Positions 17,997-26,520 of a DNA stretch of 64,000 nucleotides are shown here, in pieces. Below the pieces are notes generated by a model. The model saw only the letters and a program-made list of their open reading frames with translations, was not told the origin of the DNA and ran no database searches. Made by a program: the position numbers and the translations under genes. The first letter of the stretch is position 1; each line of letters opens with the position of its first letter. Source of the stretch: a virus; the IMG/VR virus record IMGVR_UViG_3300024261_000015, positions 1 through 64,000 of that record, one strand, 5' to 3'.

Positions 17997-18348
17997 CGTT
18001 TAGGTTTGGGCCTAGGATGGCGTCCTTATAATCTTGAAGCTTCTTGTGGTACTTTTTATCCTTAGTGTATATCAACTTTAGGTTGTTTACAATAACTGTC
18101 GTGAAGTAGTTGAAAGCTGAACCATTTCCAGACTTAAAGTTCTTTAATGTCTTGAATACCAGCATGAAGCATTCTTGCTTAGCATCGTCAGGGTCTACCT
18201 TAAACTTAAAAGACTTTAAAATGTTTGTAATAAGTATATCAAGCAACATTACTAGTTCAGTTTCGTGCTCCTCAGGGTCCACTAAATAGAGCTTAATAAT
18301 CTCTTCGAATCTTTTATTGTCGAGGTAATGATTTTTTTTCTTCACCAT
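17938..18348 (-). CDS. 55: Late sigma factor (gp55-like)
   Basis: 136 aa, slightly shorter than T4 gp55 (185 aa). The core DPDDAKQECFMLVFKTLKNF then GSAFNYFTTVIVNNLK (about residues 52-92) is the sigma region 2 pattern as in T4-like late sigma factors, with the D-x-x-Q-E and A-F-x-Y-F-T motifs. It would direct host RNA polymerase to the CTAWATA late promoters. The gene has its own TATAAC box exactly 5 nt before the start codon (18354-18359). Convergent overlap with the thioredoxin-like gene. Confidence 0.85.
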   Translation of the reverse strand: MVKKKNHYLDNKRFEEIIKLYLVDPEEHETELVMLLDILITNILKSFKFKVDPDDAKQECFMLVFKTLKNFKSGNGSAFNYFTTVIVNNLKLIYTKDKKYHKKLQDYKDAILGPNLNATREYEDPYAPSSFSSSSV

Positions 18349-18351
18349 AAC

Positions 18352-18360
18352 CTGTTATAG
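18352..18360 (-). promoter_or_regulatory. Leaderless middle-type promoter of gp55-like gene
   Basis: On the minus strand CTATAACA lies 5 nt before the ATG of the sigma gene. The expected start is at the ATG. It lies in a 15-nt gap from the divergent polymerase gene. Confidence 0.55.
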
Positions 18361-18363
18361 ACG

Positions 18364-19338
18364 ATGAATATAGACGAACTACTAGAAAGTTTTGAAAAAA
18401 CTGAGAATGCTCACCTTGATACGGTGGGTTCAGAGCATATTATGCTCATTCACGACTCTTGTGTTAATCAGCGAGGTCAAGTTTTTTCATTTAAAGACAA
18501 CGAATTTGGGGTCTTAACCCAACTACTTGAAAAGACTAAACTAAAACGGGACGAGTATCAGTTTGTTGCCGCTATCAAATCCCTAGGGGTTTCTGAGAAA
18601 GATGCGACTACTGCAATGATTCATGAGAATCGCCCCCTCCTAGAAGACAACATCAAGACCGCTGACCCAGACCTTATCTTCGTACTAGGAAATCTAGCCA
18701 TGAAGACTCTTTTGAGGAAGTCTGGTATTGGCACTAAGAGAGGTAAGGAGTTTTGGATTGATGTGGATGGTAAGAGTGTTCCTGTAGTGCCTCTTTACCA
18801 CCCATTCTCTATTTACTCAGAGCCTAAACTTAGGACTCTCTTTATACAGGATATAGATAACGCTTATGATAAGTTTATTCTAGGTAAAAATAAACTAGCC
18901 AACTCGACTTATAATCTTCACAACGATGTTGACTCCGCGCTTAAAGCTATGAAGCACGCCTGTACTAAGGATATCGTTTCAATTGATATTGAAACTACAG
19001 GGCTGGACTACAAAAAAGATAAGATTACATCCATTGGTCTTGCTACTGGAGATAGAGAAGCCTTCGTTATCCCAATTTATCATAGAGAGTCCGAACTTTC
19101 TGATGATGATATCTCACGTGTCCGTGACAGCTTTACGCTGCTTTTGAAGGACCCCTCCATCGGTAAAATCTTTCATAACTGCAAGTTTGATTTAAAGTTC
19201 CTTAAAAACTGGGGAGTTCCTACCTTTAACAACATACATGACACTCAAATCATGCACTCTCTCGTAGATGAGAATAAACCTCACGGTCTTATGGATATAG
19301 TAAAGGAACATTGGCCTAGGGAACTTGAAGAGTTTTAA
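18364..19338 (+). CDS. Split family A DNA polymerase, N-terminal part: UDG-like domain + exonuclease motifs I and II
   Basis: 324 aa. Residues ~20-150 resemble a family 4/5 uracil-DNA glycosylase core (RPLLEDNIKTADPDLIFVLG, RGKEF, YHPF), a domain known fused to polymerases in phages; the usual N-terminal GE-x-P motif is not evident, so it may be inactive. Residues ~200-320 are the start of the 3'-5' proofreading exonuclease: SIDIETTGLD (Exo I, D-x-E) and HNCKFDLKFL (Exo II). The frame stops after HWPRELEEF, before motif Exo III, which is encoded in the ORF at 19800. A PD-(D/E)XK nuclease gene lies in the gap. Confidence 0.85.
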   Translation: MNIDELLESFEKTENAHLDTVGSEHIMLIHDSCVNQRGQVFSFKDNEFGVLTQLLEKTKLKRDEYQFVAAIKSLGVSEKDATTAMIHENRPLLEDNIKTADPDLIFVLGNLAMKTLLRKSGIGTKRGKEFWIDVDGKSVPVVPLYHPFSIYSEPKLRTLFIQDIDNAYDKFILGKNKLANSTYNLHNDVDSALKAMKHACTKDIVSIDIETTGLDYKKDKITSIGLATGDREAFVIPIYHRESELSDDDISRVRDSFTLLLKDPSIGKIFHNCKFDLKFLKNWGVPTFNNIHDTQIMHSLVDENKPHGLMDIVKEHWPRELEEF

Positions 19339-19339
19339 A

Positions 19340-19825
19340 ATGATTATGAAAATTGACCCCCAAGGCCGAAAAGCTGCTACGAACGGTGCAAAGTTCGAAG
19401 ATATAATTGAAGATGCTATAACTCAAGCTCTAGAAATCCCTAGCCGTAAATGGCCTAAAGAAGAGGAGCGGCTTACTACTGATAATGTTCTACTAAAGAA
19501 CGCACCTTACGAGAGCATTTACGGTACTAAATGTAGAAGTGAGTTTCTTTTGCGGTACCAGGGACGCGATATACGCATTGAATGTAAGTATCAGCAGTCA
19601 GCAGGAAGCGTTGACGAGAAGCTTCCATACTTAATGATGAATTTCACTCAAAAAGTAGATGAGGCAGAGACTATTATAATAACACACGGCGACGGCTTTC
19701 GTGACGGGGCGATTAATTGGCTCCGAGAATCATGCAGAGATACAAAGTGTAAAGTATTCACCCTCCTAGAATTTACCTTATACCTCGAAAACCTACGCAA
19801 TGCTAACAGTAGCCAAACAAGCTAA
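19340..19825 (+). CDS. PD-(D/E)XK nuclease inserted inside the polymerase gene
   Basis: 161 aa. Motifs: NGAKFEDIIEDAI (Glu), then SEFLLRYQGRDIRIECKYQ (D-x-x-I-E-C-K), the E-x-K active site of the PD-(D/E)XK fold, about residues 60-80. The gene starts just after the exonuclease ORF stop (TAAAATG) and its last 26 nt overlap the polymerase ORF, in a third reading frame. It is thus neither an intein nor a fused domain. A free-standing homing-type endonuclease splitting its target gene is the best explanation. Start at 19340 preferred over 19325. Confidence 0.75.
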   Translation: MIMKIDPQGRKAATNGAKFEDIIEDAITQALEIPSRKWPKEEERLTTDNVLLKNAPYESIYGTKCRSEFLLRYQGRDIRIECKYQQSAGSVDEKLPYLMMNFTQKVDEAETIIITHGDGFRDGAINWLRESCRDTKCKVFTLLEFTLYLENLRNANSSQTS

Positions 19826-21326
19826 GAAAGACCCAGATTTTTGGGCTAACATGCCCTTAGATGATTTGGCGTTTGGTAACGCCATGGATTGCGATTTTAC
19901 GCTCAGGGCTTATCATGTGCTTAAACAGCAGATGAAGGAGAAGGAGGTTCATAAAGTTTATGATAATCTTCTAAAGGACATCCTTGTTATCTTAAGCATG
20001 GTTGAGAACTTTGGTATTAAGGTAGATACTGATTATCTTAAAGTTCTAGATGATACCCTTATTACTGAGTTAGAGGACCTTAAAGCCAAGATTCAAGAGC
20101 TATCTCCCGTAGGGGAAGTAAACCCTAACTCTATACCAGAGATGGGGTCATTATTGTTTACATCCGATGGGTTTGATTTAACTCCTAGTATGTTCTCTGA
20201 GAAGACTAGGATGCCTCAGATTAGTGACGAGCATTTATCCGAGGTTTTAGCGGCTACTACCAACAAAAAAGCAAAGGAGTTTATTCAAACTCTTCTAAAA
20301 TATAAGTACCGTACTAAACAGCATAGAACTTACGTTAAAGGTGTAGAGAAAGCTATTGAGTATAATGAGGATGGTAGAATCTACTCGCAGTATAACTTCG
20401 CCACTGTGGTTACGGGAAGACTGTCTTGCTCCACTTACAATGTAAGCGGTAAAAAGAAGGGAGTATCTTTCCATACACTGCCAAGAGATGTTGAGGGGGA
20501 TGCTGTTAATATCCGTAAACTTATGGTAGCCGACCCAGGGAAGGCATTTCTCGCCGCAGACTTCTCTCAAGCGGAGCTTCGGGTACTTGCACAATGCTGC
20601 GGAGATAAAGCTCTCATCCAAGCATTCAATTCAGGAAAAGACCTGCACAGGTTTACAGCATCTTTGGTGTTTGGAAAGAATGCCGATGATGTGACCAAGG
20701 AGGAGCGTCAGATTGCAAAGTCCGTTAGCTTCCTTATCGTGTATGGAGGGGGTCCTAACAAGCTCTCTCAGCAGATAGGTAAGAGTGTAGGCTATTGCAA
20801 GGGTATTTTTAAAGCTTATCAGGACTCATTCCCTAAGGTTTTCAAATGGATTACTAGTATTCACAAGTTCATTAAGGAAAACTCTTACGCGGTTAGTATT
20901 TTTGGCAGACGTAGGCACCTACCTAATATTAAGAGCCCCCTTAAGAAATACCAATATCGCGCCCTTCGGCAAGGTATGAACTTCGTCATTCAAAGTTCTG
21001 CCTCGGACCTTATGCTTCATTCTATCCGCAGATTACACAAGTACAGAGCAGCTACGGGCTTAGATTTTGATATCTTAGCAACAGTACACGACTCAGTAGA
21101 GGTACAATGCGATAAAAAGGATATAGAGAAAGTAGCTACGCTACTCAAAGTGGTCTTACCTATGACTGATGATTTTAAGGGGATGTACGGAATTGATTTC
21201 GTAGTACCCTTTGAAGTAGATGTTGAGGTTGGTACGTCCTTCGGACACTTAATGGAGGCTGAGTTTAGCCCCAAAGGTAAATTACTTAATGCCCCGAAAA
21301 TTCAATCATTCTTCCAAGATGCATAG
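19800..21326 (+). CDS. Split family A DNA polymerase, C-terminal part: Exo III motif + polymerase domain
   Basis: 508 aa. The first ~35 residues (PLDDLAFGNAMDCDFTLR) correspond to Exo III of the proofreading domain, with the metal-binding Asp near residue 30; the usual Tyr of Y-x-x-x-D appears as Gly. The rest is polymerase I palm/fingers: motif A AADFSQAELR (~251), motif B KSVSFLIVYGG (~306; Phe in the O-helix), motif C TVHDSVEV (~428). It must pair with the ORF at 18364 to make a complete exonuclease. Replicates the phage genome; T4 uses a family B enzyme for this. Confidence 0.9.
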   Translation: MLTVAKQAKKDPDFWANMPLDDLAFGNAMDCDFTLRAYHVLKQQMKEKEVHKVYDNLLKDILVILSMVENFGIKVDTDYLKVLDDTLITELEDLKAKIQELSPVGEVNPNSIPEMGSLLFTSDGFDLTPSMFSEKTRMPQISDEHLSEVLAATTNKKAKEFIQTLLKYKYRTKQHRTYVKGVEKAIEYNEDGRIYSQYNFATVVTGRLSCSTYNVSGKKKGVSFHTLPRDVEGDAVNIRKLMVADPGKAFLAADFSQAELRVLAQCCGDKALIQAFNSGKDLHRFTASLVFGKNADDVTKEERQIAKSVSFLIVYGGGPNKLSQQIGKSVGYCKGIFKAYQDSFPKVFKWITSIHKFIKENSYAVSIFGRRRHLPNIKSPLKKYQYRALRQGMNFVIQSSASDLMLHSIRRLHKYRAATGLDFDILATVHDSVEVQCDKKDIEKVATLLKVVLPMTDDFKGMYGIDFVVPFEVDVEVGTSFGHLMEAEFSPKGKLLNAPKIQSFFQDA

Positions 21327-22332
21327 AACAGTTCTTTTAACTGACCTGCACTTAAGGTCAGACTACATGCCTGGATATCTAGAGTCTCAGATTTCCACCC
21401 TTACGAAGCTCGTAAACAGGAAACCCCCAGACTCAGTTATAATCAATGGCGATATCTTCCATAGAAGGAATCCAAAAGGTGCTGAATTATTAGCTTTTAG
21501 ACAGTTACTAGAAGGTCTTCATACTAAAAAAATATACATTAACCGTGGTAATCACGACACCATAGCTAAAGACGGTTCTACGAAAACTACTTTATCCTTG
21601 TTTTCTGATATTGCAACTGTATTTTCAGAAACTACAACCGTTCGTCTTGATACCGTAGATTTCGATTTCATACCTCATTACGAGGACGAGCGACTCATAG
21701 TGCGGGACCTTAAAGCCAGTACTAATCATGTCTTCGGCCACTTCGGGTTTGACGGTTGTGTTGCTAATGGTTCTTACGAGTATGAGTCTTATATTAAAAG
21801 GTCTCATTTCGGTAAGAAACGTTTGGTTTTCCTAGGTCATATACACAAACCAAAGATTTACGGTAAAAATGTCTATGTGCTTGGGACACAGTATTCAACC
21901 TCCTTCGGGGAGGCTAATGCACAGAAGTACATACACGAACTAATTATTCGAAATGGGGAGGTGGAAGTTATCCGTAAACCTATTGATTTCGGTATTCGAC
22001 ACGTCACCTCTACGCTGCATTCTATTGAAGCTGACTCACAACGTTACCGCTTCGACTCGTTCTTTACTATTTTACGAGTTAAATTAGATACTCTTGACGC
22101 TGCTAGTGAAAAAGAGTTAACAGAAATTCTACTAAAGAAACATAAAGTAAATCACTTGGAAATTGTCTTTGATGATGTACTTCCGAAGTATGAAGTATCA
22201 CATATAGATTACGATTCGCTGTTGACGGTTGACGATAATATTATCCACGAATACATTGATAATGCAAACACTATTTTCTCCAAGGCTGAGTTACTAGATG
22301 CTTTAGAGGAGATACGAGAATATGAAACTTAA
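21319..22332 (+). CDS. 47: Recombination endonuclease subunit gp47 (Mre11/SbcD-like)
   Basis: 337 aa from ATG 21319. Calcineurin-type phosphoesterase motifs in order: TDLHLR (D-x-H), NGDIFHRR (G-D), RGNHD (G-N-H-D), and later GHIHKP (G-H-x-H). With gp46 it forms the complex that resects DNA ends for recombination-dependent replication. The ATG at 21319 overlaps the polymerase stop (ATGCATAG); the in-frame ATG at 21289 would add 10 residues lying within polymerase codons. It overlaps gp46 by 11 nt. Confidence 0.9.
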   Translation: MHRTVLLTDLHLRSDYMPGYLESQISTLTKLVNRKPPDSVIINGDIFHRRNPKGAELLAFRQLLEGLHTKKIYINRGNHDTIAKDGSTKTTLSLFSDIATVFSETTTVRLDTVDFDFIPHYEDERLIVRDLKASTNHVFGHFGFDGCVANGSYEYESYIKRSHFGKKRLVFLGHIHKPKIYGKNVYVLGTQYSTSFGEANAQKYIHELIIRNGEVEVIRKPIDFGIRHVTSTLHSIEADSQRYRFDSFFTILRVKLDTLDAASEKELTEILLKKHKVNHLEIVFDDVLPKYEVSHIDYDSLLTVDDNIIHEYIDNANTIFSKAELLDALEEIREYET

Positions 22333-23935
22333 TACAATAAAAATAGAAAACTTCTTATCTATTGAAGAAGCAGAGGTAGACTTCGAGGATTTCTCGGAGC
22401 TTGTCCGTGTAGTTGGAGTTAATAACGATACCAAGCCAAAGTCTTCAAATGGTGCTGGGAAGAGTAGCATTATTGAGGCTGTTGCATTTGCTTTATTCGG
22501 AAAGACTATCAGGAAGACTACGGAAAAGAGCCTCGGCAATCTTAATACGAAAGGTAAATGCAGAGTAACCATACGAGTTAACGATAACGTGGTTATTGAG
22601 AGGACTAAAAAGCCTCCCATGCTTAAAGTAATGGTTGACGGCGAGAACTGCACCAAAGAGGGGGTTAGTCAAACTCAAAAATATCTAGAGAGTATCCTTA
22701 ATACGAATTCGTCCGTATTTTTAGCCTCGATAGTTTTCGGTCAAGGGAACTCCACCAACTTCCTCACCGCAAGCGCGGAAGAGAAGAGAACCATCATCCA
22801 GAACTTTCTAAGCGTCTCTGAGTTGTTTAAGCAGAGGCAACACATTAAGGCGATAAAATCAAAGAACAATAACGATAAGAAAGTATACAGCACCTTAGTT
22901 GATGATGCTAACTTTAAATTGGGTGTTATACGTGACCGTAAAAATGACCTTACGAAGATGTGTAAGGAGGCTGATAAATCCCTTACCCCCGAAAAGCTTG
23001 CTTTTGTTAAAAGCCATACCATTTCAGAGATACAAGAGATAGAGCGCAAGAACCATGATTTAGAGGTAGAGTATAACCGTCTACTTTCCAAGAAAAATGA
23101 GGTTCGTGGTATTGCGGAACGTGCCTTAGCGCGTATTGAAAAATACGAGAACGGTAAATGCGAACATTGTGATAAAGTATCTTTCCATATCTGGGAAATG
23201 TTACAAGAAGATAAAAAAATCGCTAAGCAATCAGGCGAGGATATGGAGGACATATTACCCTTTGTTCATAAGATAAGGAAGGAGTTGTCAGAAGTCAAAC
23301 TTCCTATCCAGCTTGAGGATTTCGACCTTATCGAAAAGGTTAAATCTTTTGAAGCGGAAATTGAAATATTAAAAGGTCAACTCAAGACTCAGAAGCAGAT
23401 ATGTAAAGAGCATATAGAGGATATGTCTACTGCTCAAAAGCAGTACGACCTTATGAGGTTCTGGGAGACTGCATTCTCAGAACAAGGTTTAGTTAAGTAT
23501 GTTATCCGTAATATCCTTTCATTCTTCAATGAGCGTTCTAATTACTATCTTGGGTTTCTAACTCAAGGTAATTTCTCCATAGAATTTGATGACCTGCTAC
23601 AAGAAACTATCCTCAATAAAAAGAAGACTTCTTATTTCAGTACGTTGTCTGGGGGAGAAAAGAAGAAACTATCCCTTTCCGTCATGCTGGCTCTAAACGA
23701 CCTCCTTCTCCTTACAGGAAAGGAAAGGTCCAATGTCGTATTCTTTGACGAAATCGCTGACTCGCTAGATGAGGAGGGTATAAAAGGGTTGTATGAGTTA
23801 ATACAACAAATAACCTTAACTAAAAGATTATTTATTATAACTCATAACGATAATTTGACGTCTCTTATAGAAGACTGGTCGGATATCTTAGAAGTTACTA
23901 AGGAGAACCACATCTCAAAGGTTAAAAAACTATAA
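22322..23935 (+). CDS. 46: Recombination endonuclease subunit gp46 (Rad50/SbcC-like)
   Basis: 537 aa. Walker A SSNGAGKSSIIEA near residue 41, coiled-coil arms on each side of a zinc-hook candidate KCEHCDK (C-x-x-C near 279-282), ABC signature LSGGEKKKLS near 442 and Walker B NVVFFDE near 471 with the D-loop SLDEEG. ATP-driven SMC-type partner of gp47. The following gene starts on the stop codon (TAATG). Confidence 0.92.
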   Translation: MKLNTIKIENFLSIEEAEVDFEDFSELVRVVGVNNDTKPKSSNGAGKSSIIEAVAFALFGKTIRKTTEKSLGNLNTKGKCRVTIRVNDNVVIERTKKPPMLKVMVDGENCTKEGVSQTQKYLESILNTNSSVFLASIVFGQGNSTNFLTASAEEKRTIIQNFLSVSELFKQRQHIKAIKSKNNNDKKVYSTLVDDANFKLGVIRDRKNDLTKMCKEADKSLTPEKLAFVKSHTISEIQEIERKNHDLEVEYNRLLSKKNEVRGIAERALARIEKYENGKCEHCDKVSFHIWEMLQEDKKIAKQSGEDMEDILPFVHKIRKELSEVKLPIQLEDFDLIEKVKSFEAEIEILKGQLKTQKQICKEHIEDMSTAQKQYDLMRFWETAFSEQGLVKYVIRNILSFFNERSNYYLGFLTQGNFSIEFDDLLQETILNKKKTSYFSTLSGGEKKKLSLSVMLALNDLLLLTGKERSNVVFFDEIADSLDEEGIKGLYELIQQITLTKRLFIITHNDNLTSLIEDWSDILEVTKENHISKVKKL

Positions 23936-24429
23936 TGCCTATTTATAACCATATTTGTTTAAACTGTCGTACTGCTACCGAATTAATTATTTCCTTTACT
24001 GATTACGCTGATATTGAAAAAGAGTTTGGGCGTTCTGAGAGCGGTAATATTAGATTTCCATGCGGTGAGGGTGAGTGTAAGGGGTGGTCTGAAAGAGATT
24101 ACTCCTTGGGAGTAGCCAATGTCTCAGTTAAGGGGGGTTACTTGTTCCAAACTAGGTCCTACCGCGCTGATGCGGAGCATGAATGGATGAGGAAAGAAAT
24201 TGCCGCTGCCAAAAATAGCATTTTAGGGGGGGAGGAAGAACATTCTGACTATAACTCTCAAAGACCCTATGCAGGGTACACTCTAGATGAGCAAGGGGCT
24301 AAAGATATGGGTTTTAATCGCGTAAGTGATACAGAAGCTAAAGCCCGTGCCGAGGTGTCTAAAAAATCAGTAGGCAAAGAAGTTGAAGGTGTTGAAAAGG
24401 CTCGAAAAAGTACTATAATAGAAGACTAA
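23935..24429 (+). CDS. FmdB-like zinc-ribbon protein
   Basis: 164 aa. The N-terminus MPIYNHICLNCRTATELI followed by FPCGEGECKGW fits the FmdB-family zinc ribbon (C-x-x-C ... C-x-x-x-x-C). The remainder is charged and probably unstructured. Small FmdB-like regulators/ribbons are common in phage replication operons; the exact role is unknown. Start on TAATG behind gp46; the last codons contain the promoter motif of the dut gene. Confidence 0.65.
   Translation: MPIYNHICLNCRTATELIISFTDYADIEKEFGRSESGNIRFPCGEGECKGWSERDYSLGVANVSVKGGYLFQTRSYRADAEHEWMRKEIAAAKNSILGGEEEHSDYNSQRPYAGYTLDEQGAKDMGFNRVSDTEAKARAEVSKKSVGKEVEGVEKARKSTIIED
24412..24420 (+). promoter_or_regulatory. Middle-type promoter ACTATAATA before dut
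   Basis: TATAAT 24414-24419 inside the last codons of the preceding gene, 9 nt before the dut ATG. No -35 is visible. Confidence 0.45.
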
Positions 24430-24887
24430 TGATATTTATAAAAATCTTAAACACGTCTAAGAATCCTACTCCTAAGTTTCATACAGAGGGGTCCGCTGGG
24501 TTCGATTTAGCTATAACTGAGGATGCTGTCATACCTACGGGTACCACAAAAATACTAGGTACTGGTATTCATATCATTATCCCTAAAGGGTACGAAGGTC
24601 AGTTACGGTTACGAAGCTCTATGTGTAAGCGTGGGTGTGTTATACCTAACTCTCCAGGCACCATAGATTCGGATTATCGTGGTGAGGTAAAGATTGCCCT
24701 TTCGTGTATTTCCCCCCCTAATACTACAGTAAAGGCTGGCGAACGTATAGCTCAGCTAGTGCTATCTAAACTGCCTACCGCAATCCTTCAAGAGGTGACG
24801 GCCGCTGAGTTTATAGAGGAAGAGACTTTTAGGGGTTCTGGGGGTTTTGGCAGTACGGGGTCAGGAATTAACATGACGGGACTATAA
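24429..24887 (+). CDS. dut: dUTPase (dUTP diphosphatase)
   Basis: 152 aa, the usual trimeric size. Family motifs appear in order: SAGFDLAI (motif 1), RSSMCKRGCVI (2), GTIDSDYRGEV (3), GERIAQLVLSK (4) and a C-terminal RGSGGFGSTG (5). It hydrolyses dUTP to dUMP, keeping uracil out of phage DNA and feeding dTMP synthesis, in line with the dCMP deaminase at 61790. In the replication cluster. Confidence 0.95.
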   Translation: MIFIKILNTSKNPTPKFHTEGSAGFDLAITEDAVIPTGTTKILGTGIHIIIPKGYEGQLRLRSSMCKRGCVIPNSPGTIDSDYRGEVKIALSCISPPNTTVKAGERIAQLVLSKLPTAILQEVTAAEFIEEETFRGSGGFGSTGSGINMTGL

Positions 24888-24890
24888 TAG
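24881..24890 (+). promoter_or_regulatory. Leaderless middle-type promoter before helicase
   Basis: ACTATAATAG with TATAAT at 24883-24888, 5 nt before the GTG start at 24894. Overlaps the end of dut. Confidence 0.5.
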
Positions 24891-24893
24891 GTC

Positions 24894-26186
24894 GTGGCTT
24901 ACAAATTTCAAGATTCAATTCAAAGGGGTATCATTTATCTGGCAAAATCTGACGAGGCTTTCCTCTTGCAGATTATGCCAATGGTCAAGGACGAGTACTT
25001 CGAGTTCCCGTCCCACCAAAAGATGTATACCGTCATCACCAATTTCTTCCTACAATACAAGAAGCTCCCAACGGACGACCAGCTTCTAGAAGAAACCAAG
25101 TCTACTTTAACCTCTAATGAGTTATTCGGAGATTACCGAGACGAGTTAGGGGCTATTAATGGGCTTGATGAAAAATCTATTGATAACCAGGAGTTCTATC
25201 TTGATAAGGTAGAGGAGTTTGCTAAGGAGCAGGCTGTTAAGGATGCTATTCTTAAATCCGTTGACCACCTAAAGAAAAAGAATTTTGGAGCTATTGAAGA
25301 GGAGGTTAGGAATGCGTTTTCTGTTAATAGAAACGTTGACCTAGGAACCGATTACTTTACCGATGTTAAAGAAAGGTGGGAGCGTCTAAATAATGCCGCT
25401 ATCGTTCCTAAGTTCCGTACCCCTTTCGAGAGTATTAACGAGGCTCTTGAGGGCGGTCTTGCACATAAAGAGATGGCTATGGTTGTAGCCCCCCCAGGGG
25501 TAGGTAAGTCCTTGTTCTTGGCAAATCAAGCTGCCCGTTCTGTATTGGATGGGCATAATGTTCTGTACATCTCTCTTGAAATGGCAGAGGATAGAGTTGC
25601 TCAAAGATTGGATAGTATCTTTACGAGAATTCAGCAAAAGGAATTGGCGAATCGTGTAGACGACATTGAAGAACGGTTGGATACTATTTCAAAGCAGTGG
25701 GAGGAACGAGGTCGTCTTGTTATTAAAGAGTTTCCCTGCAAGAGGCTTTCTGTTACTGGACTACGAGCTTACCTCAACCAGTTAAAGAACTATGAAGATT
25801 TTACTCCTGATGTAATTGTAATGGATTACCTTGAGTTGATGAAGACGGAGAAAGACATGGCGGAGTACGCAGGGCAAGAACGCCTCGCACAAGAACTTCG
25901 TGGGTGTGCTAGTGAGTACGAATGTCTTGTTTGGACTGCAACCCAAACGAATCGAGAAGGTAAAAAGGTCAGCATTATTACAGACTCGGAGCTTGCTGAT
26001 TCGTATGGAAAAATCCGAGTTTGCGATTTAGTCTTTTCAATTAACCAAACCGAACAGGAATTCGATGAGGGTCTAGCTAGACTCTACCTTATGAAGTCTC
26101 GTAATGGTCGGGCAAGATTCATTACCCCCATCGCTATTGATTATACTAGACTAGTAATAACCCAAACCACATCAAATGACACCTAA
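24894..26186 (+). CDS. 41: Replicative DNA helicase (gp41, DnaB-type)
   Basis: 430 aa with a GTG start. The N-terminal ~150 residues are the helical primase-interaction domain; the C-terminal RecA-like motor has Walker A APPGVGKSLF (~200-209), ISLEMAEDRVAQR (~228-240), Walker B DVIVMDYLELM (~304) and the RNGR arginine region near 403. A hexameric helicase that unwinds the fork. No Shine-Dalgarno precedes the GTG; TATAAT lies 5 nt upstream, so the mRNA is probably leaderless. It overlaps the next gene by 11 nt. Confidence 0.93.
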   Translation: MAYKFQDSIQRGIIYLAKSDEAFLLQIMPMVKDEYFEFPSHQKMYTVITNFFLQYKKLPTDDQLLEETKSTLTSNELFGDYRDELGAINGLDEKSIDNQEFYLDKVEEFAKEQAVKDAILKSVDHLKKKNFGAIEEEVRNAFSVNRNVDLGTDYFTDVKERWERLNNAAIVPKFRTPFESINEALEGGLAHKEMAMVVAPPGVGKSLFLANQAARSVLDGHNVLYISLEMAEDRVAQRLDSIFTRIQQKELANRVDDIEERLDTISKQWEERGRLVIKEFPCKRLSVTGLRAYLNQLKNYEDFTPDVIVMDYLELMKTEKDMAEYAGQERLAQELRGCASEYECLVWTATQTNREGKKVSIITDSELADSYGKIRVCDLVFSINQTEQEFDEGLARLYLMKSRNGRARFITPIAIDYTRLVITQTTSNDT

Positions 26187-26520
26187 ATTCCCTAAGCTAG
26201 AACATCCTATGGTTGTTTATACTGGCATCAAAACATTTACTATTAAGCAACAAGGTCTTCTTAAGGATAACCTTTATGGTTGTGTTGATTTCCCTAAATG
26301 CCTTCTTACGATTGACCCCAATCAATGCCCTGAAGATTACAAAGGAACTCTACTTCATGAAATTTGCCATATAGGTTTTGATTGTTATGGGCTAGGAGAT
26401 GATGATGAGATGCCTACACTAGGTAATGAGTACTTAACAACTGTAACTTCAAATATGATACAGCAATTTGCAGGGTTAAACCCTGAACTATTCACCTTTA
26501 TTTTTAGTCCTCATGAATGA
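26176..26520 (+). CDS. Small HExxH metallopeptidase-like protein
   Basis: 114 aa. LLHEICHIGFDCYG (H-E-x-x-H near residues 57-61) followed by a downstream Glu in GNEYLTTVTSNM (~84) is the zincin arrangement seen in small phage metallopeptidase-like proteins. Substrate unknown. It overlaps the helicase end and the following gene by a few nt, so it is in the replication operon. Confidence 0.6.
   Translation: MTPKFPKLEHPMVVYTGIKTFTIKQQGLLKDNLYGCVDFPKCLLTIDPNQCPEDYKGTLLHEICHIGFDCYGLGDDDEMPTLGNEYLTTVTSNMIQQFAGLNPELFTFIFSPHE

Noticed and set aside
19340-19825. Intein in the polymerase
   Set aside because: The insert is in another frame, with its own start and stop, and no splice-junction residues (Cys/Ser, HN-C) fit.
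22741-23253. 170-aa minus-strand reading frame in gp46
   Set aside because: Shadow of a well-conserved coiled-coil gene; Ser/Arg/Leu rich as expected for a reverse complement.
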